Assembly: GCA_022823185.1 (NCBI GenBank)
Contig: JAJDXQ010000009.1
Location: 62,001-126,000, forward strand
Length of the DNA stretch: 64,000 nucleotides
DNA from: Caldilineaceae bacterium
Lineage (GTDB): Bacteria; Chloroflexota; Anaerolineae; Caldilineales; Caldilineaceae
Direction of reading: 5' to 3'
A program made the translations under genes and the position numbers. The notes under the pieces are model-generated. The model was not told the DNA's origin and did not search any database. It saw only the letters and a list, made by a program, of their open reading frames with translations. Shown piece by piece: positions 55,587 through 64,000 of the stretch (within the stretch, counting starts at the first letter, position 1; each line of letters opens with the position of its first letter).

Positions 55587-56854
55587 TGTTCTGCACCCAA
55601 CAGATTGTCAATAAAGAGGTCTTCAACTCCCAAATCATGTTCCAGAAAAATCCTGACATGCTCACTGGCGGCGGGCTTTGTTATGCGGCTGAAACCATTC
55701 TTGTCACGGCTTACCAGAAGGATTTTCTCGATACCTGTGTACTTAACAACCTCCGGATTGTGTGTGGTCACAAGGATCTGTCTCCGTTCGGACACCTCTT
55801 TAAACAGTTCCATCAGCCCAGAGAGTGCCTTGGGGTGCAGGTGACTGTCTGGCTCTTCGAAAATGGCGAACCGTTTCTGTTTCTGAAAGAAGAGAGCGAC
55901 AACGATAGCAATTATATTGGCCGTTCCGTCGGAGAATAGAAAGGCTGGCAGTTCCTTGTCTTCGGCGAAAGTTTCCCGAGCCTTTATCGCTATAAACCTG
56001 TTTGCCAGTTGTTCAATCCCCAGGTCCTTGAGGTAGGGAAGATTGTACTGGCACAGATTGCGGACACTTCGTCTGGTGTCTTTGTCGCTGAGCAGCTTTT
56101 TGAGTACAACGGCCAAGTTGCTGCCGTCCGTCTCCAGTTCTGAGCGGCCGGCGACTGGTATGACTTCCTTGGCTCTTCTCGGATCAATATCGTAGATGCC
56201 AATTTCCTTAAACCAATCCATATTTGTACCTGCAACAAGGTGAAGAATAGGCGTTTCAATCAGAAGTGTTTTCTCGGCAATCTGCTCGCCTCCGAGTGAA
56301 GATAGGTGTTCCATTTTCGGAACCGTTGAGCTGACTCTAAGCTTGCCGGAAGAGTTCTCGGCAGTTATTTTGGCGGAGTCGCTAGCACTCTCCCATGCAT
56401 TGGCGGGATTCTCATGTGCATAGTTGAGAGTCATTCTATCTCGTTCAATGGAATATTCATTTCCTCTCTCTTGAAATCTAAGCGAAAACTCATAGTTGAA
56501 CGACTCAAGCTCTTGAGGAATTTGAATCGAGAGCCCTTGAACTTTCTTGGCATCAAAGCCTTCGCCCACATCTACTCTTCTGTCCACCTTGTGAGATTCA
56601 CCTCGAAGAGTCAATTGAAATGAGAGAGGCTCACTTGCAGCTATCCCATAGTTGCGCAGGTACTCCACCCCGCCTTGCAGCGAGATGGCGTCCTCCAGTC
56701 CATGCGTTGCGATGTCGCGCAGGAACTTGAAGGCCTGAACGAAGTTGGATTTGCCCGAAGCGTTCGCGCCGACCAGCAGGTTGAAGCCGTTCAATTCGAC
56801 AGTCTGGTCCTCGAAACTCTTGAAGTTGGCGATTCTGATTTTGCAAACTGGCAT
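55583..56854 (-). CDS. AAA family ATPase, second ATPase-effector pair
   Basis: A 423-aa SMC/OLD-like ATPase. It has N-terminal 'IANFKSFEDQ', Walker A 'GANASGKS' (29-36), signature-like 'FSDGT' (307-311), Walker B ending E333-E334 ('FAIFEEPDSHLHP') and switch histidine H365 ('VTTHNPE'). ATG 56854 is preferred over TTG 56887. It shares architecture and motif spacing with the ATPase at 12807 but not close sequence. An inverted repeat lies ~80 bases upstream. Composition is A/T-rich against a GC-rich background. Probably one half of an ATP-gated defence module. Confidence 0.87.
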   Translation of the reverse strand: MPVCKIRIANFKSFEDQTVELNGFNLLVGANASGKSNFVQAFKFLRDIATHGLEDAISLQGGVEYLRNYGIAASEPLSFQLTLRGESHKVDRRVDVGEGFDAKKVQGLSIQIPQELESFNYEFSLRFQERGNEYSIERDRMTLNYAHENPANAWESASDSAKITAENSSGKLRVSSTVPKMEHLSSLGGEQIAEKTLLIETPILHLVAGTNMDWFKEIGIYDIDPRRAKEVIPVAGRSELETDGSNLAVVLKKLLSDKDTRRSVRNLCQYNLPYLKDLGIEQLANRFIAIKARETFAEDKELPAFLFSDGTANIIAIVVALFFQKQKRFAIFEEPDSHLHPKALSGLMELFKEVSERRQILVTTHNPEVVKYTGIEKILLVSRDKNGFSRITKPAASEHVRIFLEHDLGVEDLFIDNLLGAEH

Positions 56855-57365
56855 TTTGTTATTCTCACGATGAAGGCCGATCCCCAAAATGGGTTGACAT
56901 CAGCCTCCAAAATCGCAAGAGAGCAACTCCAAGGTTCACAAGAAGAACCTTCATTGTGTGACCGGAATGCCCCCGCTGCGCAAAAGACTACCTGGAACAC
57001 TGAACTCTGAAAATGGCTCTATCCCGCAAGGCCCAGCGGCCCGTCTTTCAGAGGTCGCGTCGAATGCCCTACCTGTCCAACGTCAATCAACCAGGTTTCA
57101 AGCGTCGATCCGCGCCGCCGGCAACTGCCCAAACGGAACGAACCATCGAGCCAACGCCCTTGAACCACCTCCGGCTCCCGTGCCACAATTATGACCGCGC
57201 TCTCCCCAAACGCAAACATGCGTCTACATATGTTCTGACTCCCCAATCGTCCCAGGGAGGCCGCAAACGGCGTCTTCTCCTTCACTCTATGGTAAAATAC
57301 CCGCCAATCAGACCATACACCGCCACCGGAGGGGCGAAGCCGCACAAGCCCGGAGGAGTCTGAAG
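56855..57365. other. Divergent intergenic region
   Basis: No gene. It contains an inverted repeat at 56931-56951 and, before the E1-beta gene, a TAAAAT (57293-57298) without a good -35. GGAGGAG near 57353 is the ribosome site of the next gene. Confidence 0.5.
56931..56951. promoter_or_regulatory. Inverted repeat upstream of the second AAA/TOPRIM pair
   Basis: A perfect 7-bp inverted repeat AAGGTTC/GAACCTT with a 7-base centre, 77 bases before the ATPase ATG and divergent from the E1-beta gene. It could be an operator; there is no U-rich tail. Confidence 0.35.
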
Positions 57366-58352
57366 ATGAGCAGCACGCGGGAATTAACCTACATCGCAGC
57401 CATCACCGAGGCGCTTGACGTGGAAATGGCACGCGACCCGGAGGTAATCATATTCGGCGAAGACGTAGCCGGGCCCTTCGGCGGCGCATTCAAAGTGACC
57501 AAGCCCTTGACCGATAAGTACCCGCCCGAACGCATCTTCAACACGCCCATGTGCGAGAACGCCTTCATCAGCATGGGCACAGGCATGGCCCTGATGGGCA
57601 TGCGCCCCGTAATCGAAATGCAGTTCGCCGACTTTATCTCCAGCGGCTTCGACAGCATCGTCCAGTTCGCCGCCACCAACCACTATCGCTGGGGCGCGCC
57701 CGTGCCCTGGGTGATCCGGGCGCCGAGCGACGGCGGCCTGCGCTCCGGCCCTTTCCATAGCCAGAACCCGGAGGCCTGGTTCACACACTCTCCCGGTCTC
57801 AAAGTCGTCGCCCCCGCCACGCCCGCCGATGCCAAGGGCCTCCTGATCGCCTCTATCCGCGACAACAACCCTGTCATCTACATGGAGAGCAAGATTCTCT
57901 ACCGGTCGGAGCGCGGCCCCGTACCCGCCGGCGACTACGCTGTGCCGATTGGCAAGGCCCACACGGCCCGCGAGGGCGCCGACCTCTCCATCATCACCTA
58001 CGGCGCCCAGGTACGCGAGGCCCAACGAGCCGCGCAGCAGCTCGCGGAAGAAAATATCGAGGCCGAAATCCTGGATCTGCGCACACTCAAGCCGCTGGAC
58101 AAAGAGGCCATCCTCACCTGCGCCCGCAAAACCGGCAAGGTCCTGATCGTCCACAGCGCAACCGGAAACACCGGCGTCGGCGCCGAAGTGGCCGCGTTGA
58201 TTGCGCAAGAGGCGTTCGAATGGCTCGACGCGCCCATCCAGCGGCTGACCGGGCTCGACGTTCCCGTTCCCTTCAGCCCCACCCTGGAAGACGCCTACCG
58301 TCCCAGCGCGGAAAAGATCCACGCCCGCGCCGCTGAATTGGCGGCGTTCTGA
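57366..58352 (+). CDS. Alpha-ketoacid dehydrogenase E1 component, beta subunit
   Basis: A 328-aa transketolase-type E1-beta (PdhB/BkdB/AcoB). 'VIIFGEDVAGPFGG' holds the ThDP-activating Glu region, and 'GTGMALMGMRPVIEMQFADF' and 'WVIRAPSDGGLRSGPFHSQ' are conserved; the C-terminal ligand-binding domain is complete. The alpha subunit normally encoded next to it is absent here, and the neighbour is a NUDIX gene. It must pair with an E1-alpha encoded elsewhere. GGAGGAG precedes the ATG. Confidence 0.92.
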   Translation: MSSTRELTYIAAITEALDVEMARDPEVIIFGEDVAGPFGGAFKVTKPLTDKYPPERIFNTPMCENAFISMGTGMALMGMRPVIEMQFADFISSGFDSIVQFAATNHYRWGAPVPWVIRAPSDGGLRSGPFHSQNPEAWFTHSPGLKVVAPATPADAKGLLIASIRDNNPVIYMESKILYRSERGPVPAGDYAVPIGKAHTAREGADLSIITYGAQVREAQRAAQQLAEENIEAEILDLRTLKPLDKEAILTCARKTGKVLIVHSATGNTGVGAEVAALIAQEAFEWLDAPIQRLTGLDVPVPFSPTLEDAYRPSAEKIHARAAELAAF

Positions 58353-58354
58353 AC

Positions 58355-59014
58355 ATGGCCGACCTCAATCTGAAACTGGCAACGCTCTGCTATGTGCAAC
58401 GGCCCGGCCAGACCCTGATGCTGCACCGGGTCAAACGAGCCAACGACTACCACGAGGGCAAGTGGAACGGGCTCGGCGGAAAATTCGAGCCCGGCGAATC
58501 ACCTGAGGAGTGTGTCGTGCGCGAGGTCTACGAGGAAAGCGGCCTCGTCTGTACACAACCCGCGCTGCGCGGCCAGATTACGTTTCCCAACTTCGACGGC
58601 GAATCCGACTGGTATGTCTGGCTCTTCCTCGCCAGCCGGTGGACCGGCCAACTCCGCGACTCGGAAGAAGGCCGGCTGGCCTGGATCGATAACGACCGCC
58701 TGCTGGATCTGAACCTCTGGCCGGGTGACCGGATGTTCATTCCCTGGATGTTCGAGGACCGCTTCTTCTCGGCCAAATTTCTCTACGCAGACGGCGACTT
58801 CCTGGGCTATGACGTCACCTTCTACGGACCGGACGGACGCATCGAACGCCAGAGCTACCAGCACGCCGGCGCCGTACCCGCGCCGGACTTTGTGCCGGTC
58901 TACCAGCCTGCGGACGACACCAGTTGCTGGCTGTGCGGCGGCCCGGTCAGCAAACGCCACTGCAAAATCATTTGCCAGCAGTGCGGATTTACCCGCGACT
59001 GCAGCGATCCCTGA
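58355..59014 (+). CDS. NUDIX hydrolase with a C-terminal Cys-rich (zinc ribbon) tail
   Basis: A 219-aa protein. A perfect NUDIX box G42-x5-E48-x7-R56-E57-V-x-E60-E61-x-G63 lies in a MutT/8-oxo-dGTPase-like domain (~5-140). Residues 189-219 are a Cys-rich tail with C191, C194, C203, C207, C210 and C216 ending 'CGFTRDCSDP', likely to bind Zn2+. It begins 2 bases after the E1-beta gene, so the genes are coupled. Possible nucleotide-pool sanitation. The tail might recognise nucleic acid or protein. Confidence 0.88.
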   Translation: MADLNLKLATLCYVQRPGQTLMLHRVKRANDYHEGKWNGLGGKFEPGESPEECVVREVYEESGLVCTQPALRGQITFPNFDGESDWYVWLFLASRWTGQLRDSEEGRLAWIDNDRLLDLNLWPGDRMFIPWMFEDRFFSAKFLYADGDFLGYDVTFYGPDGRIERQSYQHAGAVPAPDFVPVYQPADDTSCWLCGGPVSKRHCKIICQQCGFTRDCSDP

Positions 59015-59049
59015 TCGCCGCGTCGCCGCCCCAGCGAGTACCTGCAGTC

Positions 59050-61077
59050 CTACCGCTGCGCAAGCGCCTCTTCGCCAGCGGCAAGCACCTCAAGAATTCT
59101 GTCCGTGTCGTAGACGCAGCCGCCCCACGTGCCGCCGCTGACCGCCTGCAGCGCCGCCCACAGCCGCGTATCTCCGGGAAGCCGCGGATCCGCGGACAGC
59201 TCAGGATGCAGCGCCCTGCCGGCCAGCAGGTCCGCCCCCGCCTCTCGCCGCGCCGGCGCGCTGGAGCCATTTCCGCCGGGCCCGCTTCCATTTGGACTCG
59301 CCCCGGTCACCAGGTCCAGACTTCCCTGAAGATTGACCGTGTCGACTTCAATCTGAATCGTATCTCCTTCACGCACGCGCCCAATCGCCCCGCCCGCCAG
59401 CGCCTCCGGACCAATGTGACCAATGCACGCGCCCGTGCTTACGCCCGAGAACCGTGCATCCGTGATCAACGCCACCTCCTTGCCGAATGGCAGATAGCGC
59501 AGCGCCGACGTCAGCTGGTACGTCTCCTCCATGCCGCTACCCATCGGACCGCGCCCGATCAGGACGATCACGTCTCCCGCCTGTATTGGCTTGTCATGAT
59601 TGCCCTTAATCGCCGCGATCGCCTCGCGCTCGCTCACAAAGACGCGCGCCGGCCCCGTCTTGCGGTACACGCCGTCCTCGTCAACCACCGACGGGTCTAT
59701 GGCCGTGCTCTTGATGACCGAGCCTTCAGGCGCCAGGTTTCCCATTGGGAACGTAACCGTGCTCGTCAACCCGCGAGCGGCCGCCGTCTTCGGGTCCATG
59801 ATGACGTCATCCGGGTCGACGCCGTCAGCCGAATGCAGGCGCTCCCGTAGCCGGCTGCGCCGCTCGCTGCCCTCCCACTCATCCAGGAGCGCTCCCAGCG
59901 CACGTCCATGGACCGTGAGCGCGTCCAGATACAGAAGGTCCAGCTCGCGCAGATGCAGCATCACCTCAGGCACGCCCCCTGCCAGAAAGGCCTGCACCGT
60001 GGGATGGCCCTTCGGCCCGTTGGGCAGCACGTCGACCAGCCGCGGCACCTCTGCGTTCACCCGCTGCCAGTCTTCAACCGTCGGACGCGGCAGCCCCGCT
60101 GCGTGCGCCACCGCCGGAATATGTAGCAGCAAGTTGGTCGATCCGCCAAACGCGGCGTGAACGACCATCGCATTGTGAAGCGCTTTTTCGGTGAGAATGT
60201 CGGCGCAGGCGATTTCGTTTTCGTGTAGTGACACCAAGGCCCGCGCGGAACGGTCCGCAGCTTCCCGCCAAATCGGTTGCCCCGAGGGCGACAGCGCAGC
60301 ATGCATCAGGGTCAGCCCCAGCGCCTCGGCCACAACCTGGGCGGTCGCCGCCGTCCCCAGAAACTGGCAGCCGCCCCCAGGCGAAGCGCACGCCCGGCAC
60401 CCCAGCTCGGCCGCCTCCTCCATGGTAATCTCACCGTGAGAAAACCGGGCGCCGATCGTCTGCACCTTGCCCGCGTCTTCGCCGTCGCTGGGCGGAAGGG
60501 TCACCCCTCCCGGCACGATCACAACCGGAAGCTCCCGCTGCGCGGCCAGCGCGATCATCATCGCCGGCAGGCCCTTGTCGCAAGTGGCGATGCCCATTAC
60601 CCCCTTTCGCGTAGGCAACGACCGGATCAGCCGGCGCAAGACGATCGCGGCGTCGTTTCGGTAGGGCAACGAGTCCATCATGCCGGTCGTCCCCTGAGAG
60701 CGGCCGTCGCACGGATCAGTGACAAAGCCCGCAAACGGAACCATTTCAAGCGACTTGAGCCGCTCAGCCGCCGCCTCCATCAGCAGACCAACCTCCCAAT
60801 GGCCGGTGTGGTAACCGAGCGCGATCGGCGTCCCGTCCGGGGCGCGGATTCCCCCTTGTGTACTCAGGATCAGAAACTCTGGGTTGCGCAGGCGGCGCGG
60901 GCTCCATCCCATCCCCGCGTCCTGGGTAAGTCCGAATATGTCGCCGCTGGGCGCGTCGCGCAGAAACGCCTCGTCCAGAGGCAAGGAACCTGTCGGCCCG
61001 GCTGCATGGGTCTCCACCTCGAAGAGGCTGGTGTCGTCGCTGTCTACAGGGATGTGGCTGGATTCTATGGCTGCCAT
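59050..61077 (-). CDS. yjhG: YjhG/YagF-type D-xylonate dehydratase (IlvD/Edd family)
   Basis: A 675-aa dehydratase converting sugar acids such as D-xylonate to 2-keto-3-deoxy acids. It follows E. coli YjhG along its length: '[18 protein letters not shown]', '[20 protein letters not shown]', '[20 protein letters not shown]' (Fe-S Cys), '[17 protein letters not shown]', and '[20 protein letters not shown]' near the C-terminus. Cluster cysteines are in CDG, CDKG and CQF. ATG 61077 is chosen for AAAGGA 7 bases upstream. It carries a ~25-residue Gly/Ser/Asn-rich insert (~590-610) not expected in YjhG. It converges with the NUDIX gene. Confidence 0.92.
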   Translation of the reverse strand: MAAIESSHIPVDSDDTSLFEVETHAAGPTGSLPLDEAFLRDAPSGDIFGLTQDAGMGWSPRRLRNPEFLILSTQGGIRAPDGTPIALGYHTGHWEVGLLMEAAAERLKSLEMVPFAGFVTDPCDGRSQGTTGMMDSLPYRNDAAIVLRRLIRSLPTRKGVMGIATCDKGLPAMMIALAAQRELPVVIVPGGVTLPPSDGEDAGKVQTIGARFSHGEITMEEAAELGCRACASPGGGCQFLGTAATAQVVAEALGLTLMHAALSPSGQPIWREAADRSARALVSLHENEIACADILTEKALHNAMVVHAAFGGSTNLLLHIPAVAHAAGLPRPTVEDWQRVNAEVPRLVDVLPNGPKGHPTVQAFLAGGVPEVMLHLRELDLLYLDALTVHGRALGALLDEWEGSERRSRLRERLHSADGVDPDDVIMDPKTAAARGLTSTVTFPMGNLAPEGSVIKSTAIDPSVVDEDGVYRKTGPARVFVSEREAIAAIKGNHDKPIQAGDVIVLIGRGPMGSGMEETYQLTSALRYLPFGKEVALITDARFSGVSTGACIGHIGPEALAGGAIGRVREGDTIQIEVDTVNLQGSLDLVTGASPNGSGPGGNGSSAPARREAGADLLAGRALHPELSADPRLPGDTRLWAALQAVSGGTWGGCVYDTDRILEVLAAGEEALAQR

Positions 61078-61214
61078 TGTCAATTCCTTTGCAGAGGGTC
61101 ATGCCTCAATCTGTCGGATCACATGGGCCTTTCTTCTTGCCCTTTATAGCATGGGCGGGTAAGATGGACAACCACTGAGGAAGTCCATTTCTTGTAGTCA
61201 TCCAGGTCTGCCCG

Positions 61215-61949
61215 ATGCTGAAATCACCTCGTCAGGATGCCTTCGGCCTCCTGTTGACCCACCATCTCGCCGGTGAGCCCTGCAATGAGTTCATCGAGCG
61301 AGATGACGGCTATCTGATGGCAACCGACAATCTCGCCGCCTACTTTGCGCCCTACGCTGAATGGCCTCCCCGCTTGCAACAGGCCATGAGCTTCGCGCGC
61401 GGACGCGTGCTCGATGTCGGTGTCGGCGCCGGTCGTTTTGCCCTGCACCTGCAGGAACAAGGCCGCGAGGTGGTTGGGATCGATGTCTCTCCCGGCGCGC
61501 TGGAGGTCTGCCGCAAGAGGGGCGTAAAGAATGTGCGCAGATTGCCCTTTCACCGGATCGACGCGTCGCTGGGCAGGTTCGATACCATCCTGATGATGGG
61601 CAATAACTTCGGCCTCTTTGCCAACCCGCGCCGGGCGCGATGGATGCTGCGGCGATTGAAAAGCCTGACCAGCCGGAATGCCCGCATCGTGGCCGAATCG
61701 CTCGACATCTACGGCACTGACAAGCCGGAGCACCTCGCCTATCACGCCCGCAACAGACAAAACGGCAAGATGGCCGGCGAAATCCGCCTGCGCGTCCGCT
61801 ACCGCGAGCTGATCGGCGACTGGTTCGACTATCTGATGGTTTCCCAACCGGAAATGCAGGAGATCGTTGAGGGAACAGGCTGGCGCGTCGCCGATTTCAT
61901 CGGCAGCGCCGGCGGCCAGTACGTTGGTGTAATCGAAAAAACGGGTTGA
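61215..61949 (+). CDS. Class I SAM-dependent methyltransferase
   Basis: A 244-aa methyltransferase. Motif I 'VLDVGVGAGRFALHL' (~65-80) binds SAM; 'VVGIDVSPGALEVCRKRG' supplies the acidic post-I residue; 'FDTILMMGNNFGLF' is motif IV. The C-terminal half is basic, with 'YRELIGDWFDYLMVS'. Substrate unknown (small molecule or lipid). It stands alone upstream of the epimerase gene, 53 bases away. Confidence 0.88.
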   Translation: MLKSPRQDAFGLLLTHHLAGEPCNEFIERDDGYLMATDNLAAYFAPYAEWPPRLQQAMSFARGRVLDVGVGAGRFALHLQEQGREVVGIDVSPGALEVCRKRGVKNVRRLPFHRIDASLGRFDTILMMGNNFGLFANPRRARWMLRRLKSLTSRNARIVAESLDIYGTDKPEHLAYHARNRQNGKMAGEIRLRVRYRELIGDWFDYLMVSQPEMQEIVEGTGWRVADFIGSAGGQYVGVIEKTG

Positions 61950-62002
61950 CCTGTGCCCAGTTCCCCGAAGCAGGAAGACCAGATTCCAATTGAGGGACAG
62001 AG

Positions 62003-62740
62003 ATGACTCGTAAAATTCTGCTTACCGGCGCGGCCGGCAAGATCGGAAGCTTCTTCCACAACACCTATGCCGGCGAATATGAATTCGTCCTGACCGATAT
62101 CGCGGAGCCGGCCGACACCAAAGGCGCGCCCTTTACGCAGGCCGACCTGAGCGATTTCGACGCAATCCGGCCCCTCTTTGACGGCATCGACACGGTCATT
62201 CATCTGGGCGCCGATCCAAGCATGGATGCTTCTTGGGAAAGCCTGCTGCCCAACAATGTGATCGCCGCCTACAATGTATTCGAAGCGGCCCGCCAGGCCG
62301 GCTGCCGGCGAGTCGTCTTCGCCAGTAGCATCAACGCCGTGCTGGGCTACCCCCGCGATCAGCAGGTCCACACCAGCCAGCCCGTCTATCCCATCAACCT
62401 CTACGGGGCAACCAAATGCTGGGGCGAGGCGCTGGCCCGTTACTACTCGGCCGCGCACGGCCTTTCCTCACTCTGCCTGCGGTTCGGCGCCGTCCAGTAC
62501 CGCGACTCGGAATGGATACACTGGGATCACGAGTACGTCGACATCATCCAGACGCTGGAAGACAACGCCAGCCTGATCGCAGCCGCGGTCGAGGCCGGCG
62601 AAGACGTCCTCTTTGGCAACTTCCACGGCATCTCGGATAATCAGTTCAAGCGGCTGGATATGACCGACACCAAGGAGATCCTCAACTACGCTCCCCAGGA
62701 CGATGCATTCAAGATCGCACGCCGGCGCGGCAACCTCTGA
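62003..62740 (+). CDS. NAD-dependent epimerase/dehydratase, uronate dehydrogenase-like
   Basis: A 245-aa short-chain reductase. NAD motif 'LLTGAAGKIGSFF' at the N-terminus, 'VIHLGADPSMDASWESLL', Ser in 'VFASSINAVLGYP' (~112) and the catalytic YxxxK 'YGATKCWGEA' (~137) match uronate dehydrogenase (Udh). Udh oxidises glucuronate or galacturonate to the lactone, which the SMP-30 lactonase encoded at 63025 could open. The C-terminal 'DMTDTKEILNYAPQDDAFK' is typical of Udh-like proteins. Confidence 0.85.
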   Translation: MTRKILLTGAAGKIGSFFHNTYAGEYEFVLTDIAEPADTKGAPFTQADLSDFDAIRPLFDGIDTVIHLGADPSMDASWESLLPNNVIAAYNVFEAARQAGCRRVVFASSINAVLGYPRDQQVHTSQPVYPINLYGATKCWGEALARYYSAAHGLSSLCLRFGAVQYRDSEWIHWDHEYVDIIQTLEDNASLIAAAVEAGEDVLFGNFHGISDNQFKRLDMTDTKEILNYAPQDDAFKIARRRGNL

Positions 62741-62746
62741 GCCACT

Positions 62747-62763
62747 GCCGCGCTGTTCGCGGC
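62747..62763 (+). terminator. GC hairpin between convergent genes
   Basis: A perfect 6-bp stem GCCGCG/CGCGGC with a 5-base loop, followed by GCCTCTCTCCTC; the U content is low. Confidence 0.4.
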
Positions 62764-62773
62764 GCCTCTCTCC

Positions 62774-62995
62774 TCAGCCCAGCGCCTTCAGGTCCGCGTC
62801 GATCGCCTGCAGAGTCTCCTGCGTAACACCTGCCTCCACCGCCTCCGGGTAGTAGGAAATCTGCTGCAGTGTCATGTGCATGGCCATCGGCAGGTCGGGA
62901 TGGGAGGAAACGCCGGGCAAGTGCCTTTCCAGAACGGCCTTGGCCCCATCGTCACTCAGAATATCCCGCAGGGTTGAATGAATGCTGTAGGACAT
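62774..62995 (-). CDS. Small helical protein, resembling a C-terminal module of glycosidases
   Basis: A 73-aa all-helical protein. 'AVLERHLPGVSSHPDLPMAM' and 'LQAIDADLKAL' resemble a small domain I recall at the C-terminus of some glycoside hydrolases and related proteins, here as a stand-alone gene. ATG 62995 has a good coding pattern. It is 29 bases from the lactonase start-proximal end at 63025 (same strand, downstream). It may be a protein-interaction or regulatory module of the sugar-acid enzymes. Confidence 0.65.
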   Translation of the reverse strand: MSYSIHSTLRDILSDDGAKAVLERHLPGVSSHPDLPMAMHMTLQQISYYPEAVEAGVTQETLQAIDADLKALG

Positions 62996-63024
62996 CGCGT
63001 ACTCTCCTTCAGTTGTTGTAGGTG

Positions 63025-63990
63025 TTATGGGTGCTGCGCGCCGGCGGTCTCAACGTAAACGGCATAGAGCGACTGGCTCCCAGCCATAAAGAGCCGGTTC
63101 TTCAACGCGCCGCCGAAACACAGATTGGCGCAAATCTCAGGCAGGTGTATCTGCCCAATGCGCGTGCCGTCAGGGGCATAGCAGTGAACGCCGTCAAACC
63201 CGGCGCCGGCCCATCCGGCCGCGGCCCAAAGGTTGCCATCCACATCACAACGGATTCCATCGGCCATACCCGGGTTCATGTCAACAAAGAGGCGCCCATT
63301 CTCCAGCCGGTTGTCCGCCGTTACATCGAAGACGCGAATGTGAGAAGGGCCGTCGGGGTCGTGCGAGCGTCCCGTGTCCACGATATAGAGCAGCTCCTCA
63401 TCCGGCGAAAAACAGAGCCCGTTCGGCCGCAGAAAGTCATCCGCGACAATCGTCGCCTCTCCCGATTCCGTGTCGAGCCGGTAGACACGCGTCGGCAGCT
63501 CAGCCTCAGCAACTTCGCCTTCATAGTTGAGCATGATTCCATAGCCGGGGTCGGTGAACCAGACGCTCCCATCTGAATGAACGACAACATCGTTCGGCGA
63601 GTTGAGGGGCATTCCCTCGAAGCTGTCCATCAGCACCGTAATCGATCCGTCATGCTCCGTGCGCGTGACCCGTCGGCCCGTATGCTCGCACGTAACAAGC
63701 CGCCCCTGCCGATCGCGTGTATTGCCATTGCTGTGCTTGGATGGGCTGCGATACACGCTGACCTCACCGCTCTCCTCGTTCCAGCGCAACATTCGATTGT
63801 TAGGAATGTCGCTCCAGATCAGGCAACGCGCATCCCCGAACCAGACAGGTCCCTCTGCCCAGCGGCTGCCCGTGTAGAGTCGCTCCACCACGGCGTTTCC
63901 AATCCTGTACTGCGCAAATCGCTCATCCAACACCTCGACCGCCGGGTCCGGGTAACGCACGACGGCCCCGCTCCAATCCCGCTCTGCCAA
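63025..63990 (-). CDS. SMP-30/gluconolactonase family protein (start near window edge)
   Basis: A 321-aa lactonase paralogous to that at 54069. It has 'RWAEGPVWFG' (Glu ~46), 'MPLNSPNDVVVH' (Asn ~131) and 'DDFLRPNGLCFS' (Asn ~188), with a longer N-terminus. The start shown is TTG 63990, but the frame is open to the window edge, so the true start may lie beyond 64000. It precedes the 73-aa helical gene in the same direction. It probably opens sugar lactones made by the dehydrogenase at 62003. Confidence 0.88.
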   Translation of the reverse strand: MAERDWSGAVVRYPDPAVEVLDERFAQYRIGNAVVERLYTGSRWAEGPVWFGDARCLIWSDIPNNRMLRWNEESGEVSVYRSPSKHSNGNTRDRQGRLVTCEHTGRRVTRTEHDGSITVLMDSFEGMPLNSPNDVVVHSDGSVWFTDPGYGIMLNYEGEVAEAELPTRVYRLDTESGEATIVADDFLRPNGLCFSPDEELLYIVDTGRSHDPDGPSHIRVFDVTADNRLENGRLFVDMNPGMADGIRCDVDGNLWAAAGWAGAGFDGVHCYAPDGTRIGQIHLPEICANLCFGGALKNRLFMAGSQSLYAVYVETAGAQHP

Positions 63991-64000
63991 TGTCCTGGTC

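Overview
The window is one contiguous piece of a GC-rich bacterial chromosome with about 52 credible protein genes on both strands, short operons, frequent 4-base start/stop overlaps (ATGA, GTGA) and sigma70-type promoters. The inventory is typical of heterotrophic Chloroflexota of the Caldilinea/Anaerolinea type, including host-associated or marine lineages: sugar and peptide ABC uptake with lipoprotein binding proteins (ACGAPA-type lipoboxes), phytanoyl-CoA dioxygenase-like enzymes, a sulfatase, Gfo/Idh/MocA dehydrogenases, SMP-30 lactonases, Ldh-type dehydrogenase and corrinoid methyltransferases. The phylum assignment is inference from gene content. No rRNA, tRNA, CRISPR array or intact insertion sequence was seen.

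Layout. 1-5.4 kb (+): the end of a radical SAM gene whose apparent stop is a TGA in a Cys-Sec-Ala-Glu-Pro tail with a SECIS-like hairpin (probable selenoprotein), nicotinate phosphoribosyltransferase, MiaB and a Ca2+/Na+ antiporter. 5.8-10.5 kb (-): a four-gene cluster of binding-protein-like and VWA proteins with no transporter. 11-12.2 kb (+): a secreted protein with two LysM domains, each interrupted by the same cysteine-bounded insert. 12.8-14.9 kb (+): AAA ATPase + TOPRIM-like pair, probably defence. 15-20.7 kb (+): Ldh-type dehydrogenase, then a complete corrinoid methyl-transfer module (MtaA-like methyltransferase, B12 protein, methyl-THF methyltransferase, Fe-S activase). 20.8-29.8 kb (-): 2-hydroxyacid dehydrogenase, GMC oxidoreductase, PhyH, nucleotidyltransferase, sulfatase, hydroxypyruvate isomerase-like protein, HisG and HisI.

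30.3-32.8 kb (+): MscS channel, DinB-like protein, sugar epimerase. 32.9-40.3 kb (-): a sugar-uptake operon (two Gfo/Idh dehydrogenases, binding protein, two permeases) in which the MalF-like permease carries an N-terminal seven-repeat beta-propeller. 40.3-43.1 kb: an accessory patch with an antidote remnant, an unknown gene, HicBA and dispersed repeats. 43.1-50.7 kb (-): peptide-type ABC operon plus a second PhyH. 50.9-53.2 kb: malic enzyme. 54-56.9 kb (-): SMP-30 lactonase and a second AAA + TOPRIM-like pair. 57.4-64 kb: E1-beta, NUDIX with a Cys-rich tail, YjhG-type xylonate dehydratase, methyltransferase, uronate dehydrogenase-like epimerase, a small helical protein and another SMP-30 lactonase.

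Themes. Sugar-acid oxidation (dehydrogenase, lactonase, dehydratase, malic enzyme) and C1/methyl metabolism dominate. The most unusual items are the CUAEP selenoprotein tail, the propeller-permease fusion, the split LysM domains and the two look-alike ATPase/TOPRIM pairs.
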